Below, one piece after another: positions 1-7,435 of a DNA stretch of 64,000 bases (positions within the stretch are counted from its first letter, which is position 1; each line of letters opens with the position of its first letter). This DNA is from Arthrobacter sp. Leaf337 (GTDB lineage: Bacteria; Actinomycetota; Actinomycetes; Actinomycetales; Micrococcaceae). The notes beneath the pieces are model-generated. The model made no database searches. It was not told the DNA's origin and saw nothing but the letters and a program-made list of their open reading frames with translations. The stretch covers positions 187,923-251,922 of the forward strand of contig NZ_LMPC01000001.1 of assembly GCF_001423745.1 (NCBI RefSeq). The letters are read 5' to 3'. Both the position numbers and the translations under genes were made by a program.

Positions 1-429
1 GCCGGTGCCGGGACCCATGGTCTGCCAGCCGCCGTCGGACGCCGGCACTGACCCGCGTTTCCCCGAGAAGGGCCAGTACGTCGAAGCCTTCCGGCCGGCG
101 TGCGCCAGCTGGGTGCCGATCTTGGCGTCAGCGGCGCCGTAGCGGTGCACAAACACCGTGATCCGCTCCCAGGCTGCGGCCTGCTCGTCGTTGTAGAGAC
201 CGGCGTCGAGCGGGCTGATCCGGCCGGCCGCATTCACTGCGGCCGCCTCGGTGAGGATCAGCGCGGCTCCGCCGGTGGCGAAGGAACCCAGGTGCATGAG
301 GTGCCAGTCGTGCGGAACGCCTTCCCCGGTGTCCGGGCCGCAGCTGTACTGGCACATGGGGGAAACCCAGCCGCGGTGGCGGAGCGTCAGTGAGCGCAGC
401 TCCAGCGGCGAGAAAAGCGCCGACGACAT
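1..429 (-). CDS. NADH:flavin oxidoreductase, Old Yellow Enzyme family (partial, 3' end outside window)
   Basis: Only the first 143 codons are inside the window; the gene runs off the left edge. The translation starts MSSALFSPLELRSL and contains SPMCQYSC with Cys26 and Tyr28, the positions of the redox-tuning Cys and active-site Tyr in YqjM-type ene-reductases, followed by the FMN-site stretch QLAHAGRKAS. OYE enzymes are FMN-dependent and reduce activated C=C bonds with NAD(P)H. The start ATG overlaps the stop codon of the upstream thioredoxin-like gene by one base (TAATG), so the two are probably cotranscribed and translationally coupled. The physiological substrate cannot be inferred. Confidence 0.9.
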   Translation of the reverse strand, partial: MSSALFSPLELRSLTLRHRGWVSPMCQYSCGPDTGEGVPHDWHLMHLGSFATGGAALILTEAAAVNAAGRISPLDAGLYNDEQAAAWERITVFVHRYGAADAKIGTQLAHAGRKASTYWPFSGKRGSVPASDGGWQTMGPGTG

Positions 430-1448
430 TAAAACAGCACCCGTGCCAGCCCCTGCCGCGCCTTGGCGACGCGTTCGTCGGACGGGCCCACCACCTCGAA
501 GAGCTCCAGCAGCCGTACCCGGGCAGTCTCTCGTTCCGGGCCGAAGTTCCGGCCGATGAAGCCGACGATCCGGCCCAGGGCGTCGTCAATGTGGCCGCCG
601 GCGATGTCCAGGTCCGCCACGCCCAGCTGGGCATCAAGGTTGTCCGGCTGCTCGGCGGCGAGCTGGCGCAGCGCTTCACCGTCGGGACCGGTCAGGGCCT
701 GCAGCCGGTCCATCAGCTCCACCTGGGCGAGTCCGGCCTTGGCCTCGGCATCCGCGGGCATCTCCAGCAGGGCCTGCCGGTAGGCCGCGGCCGCGGCGGC
801 GAAGTCTCCTGCTTCGATGGCGTCGTAGGCGGCCTGGTGCAGCGGCGGCAGCGGGGCCGGCTCGGCCTCGGCGGGGGCGTTTCCGGCGCCACCCAGGCTC
901 CCGGTGACTCCGTTGGCTGCGGCGACCTTCAGCAGTTCATCCAGCAGGCTGCGCACCTGCTGTTCGTCGGCTCCGCCCTGGAACAGGGGCACCGGCTGGC
1001 CCTTCACCACTGCCACCGCGGTGGGAACAGCCTGTACCTGGAACGCCTGCGCAAGCTGCGGGAAGGCGTCGATGTCCGCGGCGCCCAAGACCAGGCGTCC
1101 GCCGTAGCTGTTGATGATGTCTTCGAGGACGTTGAGCAGCTCGCCTGAAGCGGGCGAGTAGCTGGCCCACAGGCCGAACACCACGGGCACCTGCGCCGAA
1201 AGCTCAACGAGCTGCTGGAAGTTGGCCTCGGTGACCTCGACCCGGAGCGGCTGGCCGCCCGTCTCCGGGGCCCCTTGGGCCATTGCTGACGGCGGGGCTG
1301 CGCCCGCCGGCCCGGCAGTTGGGGCTGCAGAGGACTGCCCGGCCGGTGGCGCCGTGCGCTGTTTCAGGCTGGAAAGGTCGACGGCGCCGCGCAGGTTAAG
1401 CTGGCTGGCAGCGGCCGGAGGGACTGGACGGGAGGCTGGCGAACTCAT
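429..1448 (-). CDS. Thioredoxin-fold/TPR protein, YbbN (CnoX)-like, without redox cysteines
   Basis: Protein of 339 aa with a Pro/Ala-rich N-terminus (about 1-66), a thioredoxin fold (about 68-175) and a helical TPR-like C-terminal half (about 200-339). YbbN/CnoX proteins hold unfolded proteins for chaperones. At the usual WCxxC position this protein reads WASYSPAS (residues 94-101), with no cysteine, so a redox role is excluded and a holdase or scaffold role is likelier. The start at MSSPASRP was chosen because GGAGG lies directly upstream and a -10-like TAGAGT ends 7 bases before the ATG; a longer frame would begin 18 bases upstream. The stop overlaps the next gene, the ene-reductase. Confidence 0.82.
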   Translation of the reverse strand: MSSPASRPVPPAAASQLNLRGAVDLSSLKQRTAPPAGQSSAAPTAGPAGAAPPSAMAQGAPETGGQPLRVEVTEANFQQLVELSAQVPVVFGLWASYSPASGELLNVLEDIINSYGGRLVLGAADIDAFPQLAQAFQVQAVPTAVAVVKGQPVPLFQGGADEQQVRSLLDELLKVAAANGVTGSLGGAGNAPAEAEPAPLPPLHQAAYDAIEAGDFAAAAAAYRQALLEMPADAEAKAGLAQVELMDRLQALTGPDGEALRQLAAEQPDNLDAQLGVADLDIAGGHIDDALGRIVGFIGRNFGPERETARVRLLELFEVVGPSDERVAKARQGLARVLF

Positions 1449-1455
1449 AGCCTCC

Positions 1456-1461
1456 ACTCTA
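1456..1461 (-). promoter_or_regulatory. -10 box candidate for the thioredoxin/TPR gene
   Basis: TAGAGT on the minus strand ends 7 bases before the chosen ATG at 1448, the spacing expected for a leaderless or near-leaderless actinobacterial transcript. GGAGG also lies between the box and the ATG, so either initiation mode is possible. No clear -35 is visible. Confidence 0.4.
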
Positions 1462-1497
1462 GCCACTCAGGCCGCTGCCGGTCATACGCGGAGCGGG

Positions 1498-3336
1498 CTA
1501 CTTGAAGCTGGCTCCCACGAGTCCGCGGGTGGCGGCAACGAGCTTCATCGGATCCTTCGAGCCGGTCGGCGGGATGTAGACCGCCATGGACTCGGCGAAG
1601 TTGAGCACCATGCCCGTGCTCGTTTCCTTGCCGCCGGCCAGCACGGCTGCGTCGTCCCCGATGGCCAGCTTGTCGCCCTCGGCCTTGGGCGTGCCGTCGA
1701 AGGCGAAGTTCAACTTGCCCATGACCAAGGCGCCACCGTCGGCGGTGCGGAACACCACGGTGTCCTCGGGGGACACCTTATGCGTGAAGCTGAAGTTGCC
1801 GTTCACGCCGGTCTTGGCCACATCGGCCTGGTACGCCAGCGTGTCGGCGATGTACGGCGACGACTGGCCCTCCACGAGTTTGTCCTTGAAAGTCGAATCG
1901 GCTTTCGTCAGGCGGTCCCCCAGCCCGGCCAGGGCTTCCGCCCCGCTGTAGAGCAAGCCTGACTTGTCGTCTGCGGCCAGGGTTTCCGTTCCGGTGCGTC
2001 CGATGGCCGGGAACGTGGTGCCCGGCTGCAGCGGCGTGGTCTGCACCAGCTTGTAGTTCTCGCGGGGCGACTTCTGCACGAGGGTCAGGAGCTGGGGCAC
2101 AACATTGCCTTCGCCCTGGGTAACGGCCATCACCGAACGCGGCCAGGCGCGCTTGCTGGTGACAACCGTGGTCAGCAGCTTGGTGGCGCGGACCGGCATG
2201 CGCGCCTCGTAGGCGCCCACCTGTGAGCGGATCTTGTAGTTCTGCGTTCGGACCTCAAGTTCGGTGCGGTCCACCCGGGACTTGAGCTTCGCGGCATCCT
2301 TGGCGGCGTCGCCGGCGTCCACCGTGCTGGAAACCTGTTCCAGGATCCGGCGGAACTGGGCGTCCAGGAGCACCGGTGAATCGGGGGCGGTGTCGGCCCC
2401 GGCGGTTTCACTGCTTGACGGCGACGGAGCGGGCGTCGTGGCCGCCTGCGCAGCCACACCCGTTCCGGCCACGATCGTGGCGGCGAGCGCAACCATGGCC
2501 ACGCCCGCCCGCTTTGCGGTTACCGTCGCGGTGAAGGCGGAAGTCCCGGGCCGCTTTTCAACGGGCGGCTGCACGGGAGCGGCAGGCGCCGGCTTGTCGG
2601 CCGGACGGACTGCTCGGGCACGGCGGATCAGCTTGTCCTTCATGGATTCGTCCGTGATGGACTCGCCGGTATCGTCCCCGCCGACTCCGGGCTGGCCGCT
2701 CTTGGGCTTGAGCACCAGCAGGGCCAGTCCGGCCAGCATGAGCAGGCCGCCCAGCACCATGAACGGCACGGCCCACGGTGTGGACGTGTCGTTGGGGAAC
2801 GTCATGGAGATGGACGACGGCGCCGGCTTGGTGCCGTCCGAGGCCAGCAGGAGCGACCATTCGCCGTCCGCCGGGGCGCTCCAGGTGTAGTTCAGTTCAC
2901 CGCTGGCATTCTCGGTGGTAACCCAGAGATCGGAACCGGCCGGCGAGGGAGCGGCGGCTTCGCCCTCCGCGTGCGCGAGCTGCAGCGACTTATTGTCTTC
3001 GGAAACTCCGGAGACCGTGTTGTGGGCCGTCTTGCCAACCCAGGCGTCCACGTCATCAGGGCGGCCTGCTGCCAGCATGAAGCTGCCTTCGCCCTTGACA
3101 TTGATCTTGACCGTACCCCCGTGAAGGGTCCGCAACTTCTGGTCGATAACGGTCAGTGGTGCGGCGGTGCCGTCGGCGGGCGCCGTGGCCGTAAATGTCT
3201 CGGCCGGGGCCCAGATGGTCTTCTGTCCTACGCCGGCCAGCAGTGTCAGGAGGCCGAGCAGCACTAGTGCAACTGCAGTCTTGAAACGCAAAGGGATACC
3301 TATCATCAGCGGGGGTTTACTTTCAATAGTAACCAT
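1498..3336 (-). CDS. Orphan multi-domain membrane protein with two predicted extracytoplasmic lobes
   Basis: I do not recognise this 612-aa protein as a named family. Hydrophobic segments lie at about 19-36, 188-208 and 277-299. This predicts a cytoplasmic N-terminus, an outside domain (about 38-187, beta-rich in appearance), a cytoplasmic Pro/Lys-rich linker (about 209-275) and a large outside C-terminal domain (about 310-612) with a Ser/Pro-rich stalk just after the third segment. The C-terminal part has repeated alternating hydrophobic stretches but no catalytic motif I can identify. A start at the internal ATG 3306 (MIGIPLRF) is equally possible; neither start has a strong ribosome site. 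It is separated from the thioredoxin/TPR gene by 49 bases and may be in the same transcript. Confidence 0.75.
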   Translation of the reverse strand: MVTIESKPPLMIGIPLRFKTAVALVLLGLLTLLAGVGQKTIWAPAETFTATAPADGTAAPLTVIDQKLRTLHGGTVKINVKGEGSFMLAAGRPDDVDAWVGKTAHNTVSGVSEDNKSLQLAHAEGEAAAPSPAGSDLWVTTENASGELNYTWSAPADGEWSLLLASDGTKPAPSSISMTFPNDTSTPWAVPFMVLGGLLMLAGLALLVLKPKSGQPGVGGDDTGESITDESMKDKLIRRARAVRPADKPAPAAPVQPPVEKRPGTSAFTATVTAKRAGVAMVALAATIVAGTGVAAQAATTPAPSPSSSETAGADTAPDSPVLLDAQFRRILEQVSSTVDAGDAAKDAAKLKSRVDRTELEVRTQNYKIRSQVGAYEARMPVRATKLLTTVVTSKRAWPRSVMAVTQGEGNVVPQLLTLVQKSPRENYKLVQTTPLQPGTTFPAIGRTGTETLAADDKSGLLYSGAEALAGLGDRLTKADSTFKDKLVEGQSSPYIADTLAYQADVAKTGVNGNFSFTHKVSPEDTVVFRTADGGALVMGKLNFAFDGTPKAEGDKLAIGDDAAVLAGGKETSTGMVLNFAESMAVYIPPTGSKDPMKLVAATRGLVGASFK

Positions 3337-3450
3337 TTTGTTACCAATGAGTCAGGTCGGGACCCGGATCACAGCCTAGGGCAACCGGCCGCGCCGGGAG
3401 TAAAACCGGGCACTGACAAGCCGGCTGATAGTGTTTGCGATGATCATCAC

Positions 3451-4797
3451 ATGGTCCGCAGCAGCGGCGCCACAGAAGGTAAAGGGCCTCAAAACGCAGT
3501 GACTGAACACACGGATTCGTCCGCCCCAGGACATAACGACTCGACCGGATCCGGTGCCCAGGAAAGTGTACCGGCCGGTACGCGGCACGAACACAAACCG
3601 CTGTTGCCGGGCCTGGCCGCGGCGGTGGTGCGCAGGCTCCGGACGCCCCTTCCCGGCGCACAGCCCAGGCTCCGCTTCGAGATGCCCCCCGAATCCGCCG
3701 AGGACTCCGCCGAGCCTGCGACCGAGACCAGCACCCGCTTTGGACATCCCGGACCGCGCATGTCGTCCCAGCATCCCTTATATATGGGCTTTATGGGCAC
3801 CGTGGGCGTGGGCCTTGCCCTGCTCGTCTATTGGATCGGTTCCAACACCACGCAGCTCCTGCTCTGGATCGTGACTGCACTCTTCATCGCCCTGGGCCTG
3901 GACCCGGTGGTGCGCTGGCTGGAAGGACGCAAGCTTCCGCGGCCCGTCGGCATCCTGGTCTCCGTCACGGTCCTCGTCTCGGCTGTTGCCGGATTCTTTG
4001 CCACGCTGATCCCCACCATCGTCCAGCAGGTCACCCAGGTCGTGCAGGAAGCACCCCGCTGGATCCAGGACTTCATCGATTCGGACTTCTTCCGCAGCGT
4101 GGACGACCAGTTCGGCGTCCGGGAACGCATCACGCAGGAGCTGGAAAAGTTCGTCAACAATCCGGATGCCATGGGCGGCATCTTCGGAGGGGTCGTCGGC
4201 TTCGGATCCACGGTGGCCAACGGGCTCTTCGGAACCCTGATAGTCCTCGTGCTCAGCCTTTACTTCCTCGCTGCCCTTCCCGCCATGAAAAAGTGGGGCT
4301 ACCGGCTGGCACCGCGTTCGCGCCGTGTCCGGGTTGAAGCCCTGTCGGAGGAGATCACCGGCTCCGTGGGCAACTACGTCATCGGCCAGGCCTGCGTGGC
4401 CCTGCTCAACGCGACCTTTGCGTTCATCGTGATGTCGATTGTCGGAGTCCCCTTTGCCGTTCTGCTGGCGTTCGTCGTGGCGCTCCTCGCCTTCATCCCC
4501 CTGGTCGGGGGCATGATCGCGGGTGTGCTGGTGACGCTGATCGCCCTCACCGCGGGCTGGCAGACCGCCCTGGTGTACGGCATTTGCTACTTTGCCTACC
4601 TGCAGTTCGAGGCGTACTTCATCTCGCCCCGCATCATGCAGAAGGCCGTGGCCGTGCCCGGCGCCGTGGCCGTTATCTCCGTGATCGCAGGCGGCAGCCT
4701 CCTGGGTGTCCTCGGAGCGCTCATCGCCATACCCACCGCAGCGGCGGTCATGCTGCTGGTGAAGGAAATCTTCATCGTCCGCCAGGACAAGCACTAG
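3451..4797 (+). CDS. AI-2E family transporter (membrane exporter-like)
   Basis: Protein of 448 aa with a disordered hydrophilic N-terminus (about 1-105) and then many hydrophobic helices in the arrangement of the AI-2E transporter family (PF01594). Features include an early helix pair, a long amphipathic segment (VQQVTQVVQEAPRWIQDF), then EITGSVGNYVIGQ and FIPLVGGMIAG before the last helices. Family members include TqsA and permease-like exporters or Na+/H+ antiporters, so AI-2 is not a safe substrate. The start is uncertain: a GTG at 3499 (VTEHTD) preceded by AAAGGGCC is an alternative. It stands alone on the plus strand between two minus-strand transcripts. Confidence 0.88.
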   Translation: MVRSSGATEGKGPQNAVTEHTDSSAPGHNDSTGSGAQESVPAGTRHEHKPLLPGLAAAVVRRLRTPLPGAQPRLRFEMPPESAEDSAEPATETSTRFGHPGPRMSSQHPLYMGFMGTVGVGLALLVYWIGSNTTQLLLWIVTALFIALGLDPVVRWLEGRKLPRPVGILVSVTVLVSAVAGFFATLIPTIVQQVTQVVQEAPRWIQDFIDSDFFRSVDDQFGVRERITQELEKFVNNPDAMGGIFGGVVGFGSTVANGLFGTLIVLVLSLYFLAALPAMKKWGYRLAPRSRRVRVEALSEEITGSVGNYVIGQACVALLNATFAFIVMSIVGVPFAVLLAFVVALLAFIPLVGGMIAGVLVTLIALTAGWQTALVYGICYFAYLQFEAYFISPRIMQKAVAVPGAVAVISVIAGGSLLGVLGALIAIPTAAAVMLLVKEIFIVRQDKH

Positions 4798-4826
4798 CGA
4801 ACCGGGCTGCTACCGGACCAGCGCCC

Positions 4827-5627
4827 TTAGGGGGCCGCGGAGGCCACGGGTCCGTTCCAGTCCTGGGGCAGGCCCTCGGGGCCCGCCCCCTGCGCCGTGA
4901 TCTCATCGACGATTTCGTTGAGCACCCGGGCGGCGTACTTCTCCCCCACCCAAAGGTGCTTGGCGCCGTCGACGCCCACAACGTCAGCCTGCGGCACCAG
5001 ACCGAAGCGCTCGGCGGCGGCCTCCGGCCGGAGGTAGTCGTCGTGTTCGGGAACCAGCACCTTCAGCGGCTTTCCTGAGGCGGCCCACTCCAGCAGGTGC
5101 GCGTCCGTGGCACGGTGCAGCGGGGGTGACAGGAGGACGGCGCCCTCCACTTCGGAGGCGACCGGCTCCGTCGCCCCGTACATGAGCGCCAGCTCCGTGC
5201 CGAACGACCACCCCACCAGCCAGCGGTTGGGAAGGTTCCGGGATGCCGCGAAGCGGACGGCCGCCTCGACGTCCAGCCGCTCGCCGATGCCCTCTTCGAA
5301 ACGGCCGCCGCTGGTGCCGCGCGGCGAGGTGGTCCCCCTGGTGTTGAACCTGAGGACGGCGACGCCGGCGAGGGCGGGCAATCGGAAGGAAGCCTTGCGG
5401 TACACATGCGAATCCATGAAACCGCCGTGGGTGGGCAGCGGGTGGAGCGTGATCAGCGTGGCGGCGATTTCGCCCGATTCCGGCACGGCGAGTTCGCCGA
5501 CGAGGACGCAGCCGTCCTCCGTTTGTATTTCCACGTTCTCCCGGCGCGCCGGCAGGACTGTTGAAGCCCGGATAGCGGTGGCTTCGGAAGACTGGCTGAA
5601 AACGAACGACGCCGGGTCAAAAGTCAT
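4827..5627 (-). CDS. Alpha/beta hydrolase (short dienelactone-hydrolase/Xaa-Pro-like esterase)
   Basis: Protein of 266 aa. The nucleophile elbow is GWSFGTE (G-x-S-x-G), preceded by RFNTRGTTSPRG in the position of the oxyanion strand, with an acid in EHDDYLRPE and a His in GAKHLWVGE completing a catalytic triad. The first 30 residues are a small beta domain. Substrate unknown; similar proteins are annotated as generic hydrolases. I chose ATG 5627 because a -10-like TAAGCT ends 7 bases upstream and upstream codons run into the preceding gene's end. The zinc-ribbon gene ends 10 bases upstream on the same strand. Confidence 0.85.
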   Translation of the reverse strand: MTFDPASFVFSQSSEATAIRASTVLPARRENVEIQTEDGCVLVGELAVPESGEIAATLITLHPLPTHGGFMDSHVYRKASFRLPALAGVAVLRFNTRGTTSPRGTSGGRFEEGIGERLDVEAAVRFAASRNLPNRWLVGWSFGTELALMYGATEPVASEVEGAVLLSPPLHRATDAHLLEWAASGKPLKVLVPEHDDYLRPEAAAERFGLVPQADVVGVDGAKHLWVGEKYAARVLNEIVDEITAQGAGPEGLPQDWNGPVASAAP

Positions 5628-5634
5628 GACTAAC

Positions 5635-5640
5635 AGCTTA
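5635..5640 (-). promoter_or_regulatory. -10 box candidate for the alpha/beta hydrolase gene
   Basis: TAAGCT on the minus strand, overlapping the TAA stop of the upstream gene, ends 7 bases before the hydrolase ATG. It could give an internal leaderless transcript in addition to read-through from upstream. Confidence 0.35.
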
Positions 5641-5982
5641 GCGATAGCGGTACGTGCGTGACGTCCAGCAGTTGGAATGCCAGTGCCTCCGCTCCGACAG
5701 TCCCGCGGCCGCACCGAACAGGTGGTCCTCGGACCAGACCACCAGGTGTTCGACGCCGGGCAGGACCGCCGTCGAGCAGCCCGGGCAGATGTAGGACTTT
5801 TCGGCCCGCTTAGCCGTCATGGTGCGCACCATCCACTCGCCGTCGGGGGCGCTCTCCCGCCGTGAAATCCCCGACCTCGCCCGCTCCAGGTCCAGTTCCG
5901 GCACGGGGCCGCCGGCGTGCTTGCGGCTGGCCTGTCCCAGTTTTCCGGAGGCGGCACGGCGGGGGCGGTTGGAACGGGGCAT
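5638..5982 (-). CDS. Small zinc-ribbon/treble-clef protein (actinobacterial, often labelled ATP/GTP-binding)
   Basis: Basic protein of 114 aa. The N-terminus ([14 protein letters not shown]) is rich in Arg/Lys; the C-terminal half holds CPGC about 35 residues before HWHSNCW, a Cys2-His/Cys arrangement typical of a single treble-clef metal site. Actinobacteria carry similar proteins beside nucS, often annotated ATP/GTP-binding, but I see no Walker motif here, so that label seems unsupported. It is divergent from nucS across a 70-base gap and immediately upstream of the hydrolase. A GGAGG lies very close to the ATG. A nucleic-acid or protein-interaction role is inference only. Confidence 0.75.
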   Translation of the reverse strand: MPRSNRPRRAASGKLGQASRKHAGGPVPELDLERARSGISRRESAPDGEWMVRTMTAKRAEKSYICPGCSTAVLPGVEHLVVWSEDHLFGAAAGLSERRHWHSNCWTSRTYRYR

Positions 5983-6039
5983 GCCTCCATTCTGCCCCAG
6001 GCTCAGGCGCCGCGCTGTTCCTGCCTTGCGCCCAGACGG

Positions 6040-6045
6040 TAGTGT
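6040..6045 (+). promoter_or_regulatory. -10 box candidate for nucS (leaderless)
   Basis: TAGTGT ends 7 bases before the GTG start of nucS, and no ribosome-binding site precedes that GTG. This spacing fits a transcript that begins at the start codon. Confidence 0.45.
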
Positions 6046-6052
6046 TTACCGG

Positions 6053-6748
6053 GTGCGTTTAGTCATAGCCCGATGTTCTGTTGATTATGTAGGCCGTCTC
6101 AAGGCCCATCTCCCCCTTGCCACCAGGCTCCTGCTGGTCAAGGCTGACGGGTCCGTCCTGGTGCACTCCGACGGCGGCTCCTACAAGCCGCTGAACTGGA
6201 TGAGCCCGCCGGCCAGCCTTCGGGTTTCCCTGCCGGATGAAGTGGACCTGGAGCTCGGCGTCACCGAGCAGTGGACCGTCCAGTCCGCCAAGACCGATGA
6301 CCGGCTCATCATCAATATCCACGAGCAGCTGCACGACACTTCCCATGAGCTCGGCCAGGATCCCGGCCTCATCAAGGACGGTGTGGAAGCTGACCTGCAA
6401 CGGCTGCTGGCCGACCAGATCGAACGCCTCGGCACCGGCTTTTCCCTGATCCGGCGCGAGTACTTCACCGCCATCGGTCCGGTGGACATCCTGGCCAGGG
6501 ATGCCGACGGCGCCACGGTGGCCATCGAGCTCAAAAGGCGGGGCGACATCGACGGCGTCGAACAGCTGACCCGCTACTTGGAGCTGCTCAACCGGGATCC
6601 CCTGCTGGCACCCGTCCGGGGCATCTTTGCCGCCCAGCAGATCAAGCCGCAGGCCAAGGTCCTGGCCAACGACCGCGGGATCGACTGCGTCACCCTGGAC
6701 TACGACGCCATGCGCGGCGTTGACGACAGCGAATCACGCCTCTTCTGA
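6053..6748 (+). CDS. nucS: Mismatch-specific endonuclease NucS (EndoMS)
   Basis: Protein of 231 aa beginning [16 protein letters not shown], the characteristic NucS N-terminus, from a GTG start. The C-terminal RecB-like nuclease core is visible as [12 protein letters not shown] followed by [16 protein letters not shown], supplying the D, E and K catalytic residues. NucS cuts both strands at mismatches and is the main post-replicative mismatch repair enzyme of Actinobacteria lacking MutS/MutL, acting with the beta clamp. Length matches the family (about 220-235 aa). It is divergently placed from the small zinc-ribbon gene and is followed by the cspA promoter region. Confidence 0.95.
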   Translation: MRLVIARCSVDYVGRLKAHLPLATRLLLVKADGSVLVHSDGGSYKPLNWMSPPASLRVSLPDEVDLELGVTEQWTVQSAKTDDRLIINIHEQLHDTSHELGQDPGLIKDGVEADLQRLLADQIERLGTGFSLIRREYFTAIGPVDILARDADGATVAIELKRRGDIDGVEQLTRYLELLNRDPLLAPVRGIFAAQQIKPQAKVLANDRGIDCVTLDYDAMRGVDDSESRLF

Positions 6749-6927
6749 CGGGCCCTTCCAAATAAGCAGTCCGGTCAATAGCCGGGTGCACGGCCATAAC
6801 GAAGCGGTTCACGTCGGCTTTACGCAAAATTTATCGAATTCCCCCTTTTACCCGTTGACCTGACGCACCCCACATGAAATTCTTATCTGAGTCTTTGTGT
6901 AGGTGTTTTTCATGCTCGCAAGACATG

Positions 6928-6957
6928 TTGCGAGCGCGAAGCTTCGTCAGCTAGTGT
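6928..6957 (+). promoter_or_regulatory. Candidate cspA promoter overlapping a palindrome
   Basis: TTGCGA (6928-6933), 18-base spacer, TAGTGT (6952-6957) is the best promoter-like pair in the 310-base gap 6749-7058; it would give a leader of about 95 bases. The -35 lies in the right arm of a perfect 8-bp inverted repeat (6914-6921 and 6928-6935), and a 10-bp palindrome CGAAGCTTCG follows at 6937-6946. These could bind a regulator. I see no gene in the rest of the gap; 6749-6900 is relatively AT-rich. Confidence 0.4.
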
Positions 6958-7058
6958 CCGGTTCCACCGGGCGGCAAGCCAGGATTCTTCTCGCGGAGTG
7001 ACCAAGTGCGGCACGAAGTGTGCCGGGCTTAAGCAAGTTCCACAATGAGGAGATATAC

Positions 7059-7262
7059 ATGGCACAGGGAACCGTCAAGTGGTTCAACGCTGAAAAGGGC
7101 TTCGGCTTCATCACCCCGGACGACTCCGATGGCGATGTCTTCGTTCACTACTCGGAGATCCAGACCGGTGGGTTCAAGACTCTCGACGAGAACCAGCGCG
7201 TTCAGTTCGAGATCGGCCAGGGCGCCAAGGGTCCCCAGGCTACCGGCGTAACTCTGGTCTAG
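7059..7262 (+). CDS. cspA: Cold-shock protein CspA family
   Basis: Protein of 67 aa forming one complete cold-shock domain: [18 protein letters not shown] carries RNP1 (KGFGFI) and DVFVHYSEI carries RNP2. Such proteins are small five-stranded beta barrels that bind single-stranded RNA/DNA and melt mRNA structure. The start at 7059 is set by the strong GAGGAG (7047-7052) upstream; a longer in-frame extension to 7020 is not conserved-looking. It is monocistronic, with a leader of about 95 bases and a strong terminator 43 bases after the stop. Confidence 0.97.
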   Translation: MAQGTVKWFNAEKGFGFITPDDSDGDVFVHYSEIQTGGFKTLDENQRVQFEIGQGAKGPQATGVTLV

Positions 7263-7304
7263 TCCCGCTTCGGATCGCCGCCTGCCGGCGGCGTCCTGCG
7301 AATC

Positions 7305-7341
7305 AATGATCCCCGGCATTAGTGCCGGGGATCATTTTTTT
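7305..7341 (+). terminator. Rho-independent terminator of cspA
   Basis: Perfect 14-bp stem (7305-7318 with 7323-7336), TTAG tetraloop, followed by a run of T to 7341. It is the clearest intrinsic terminator in the window. Confidence 0.95.
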
Positions 7342-7435
7342 GTATCCATTCATCCGACGACGCATTGTTGCTTGTCACAAATGTTTTCTGAATCTGAAAA
7401 CATGGCGCCGATAATAGTTACGCCGCCGTGCGCAA

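Noticed and set aside
3329..3344. Inverted repeat GTAAC/GTTAC at the orphan membrane protein start
   Set aside because: Arms of only 5 bp with a 6-base spacer; such a short dyad is expected by chance and has no supporting context.
4801..4826. Terminator between the AI-2E transporter gene and the hydrolase gene
   Set aside because: Only 26 bases separate the convergent stops and no stem of useful length is present.
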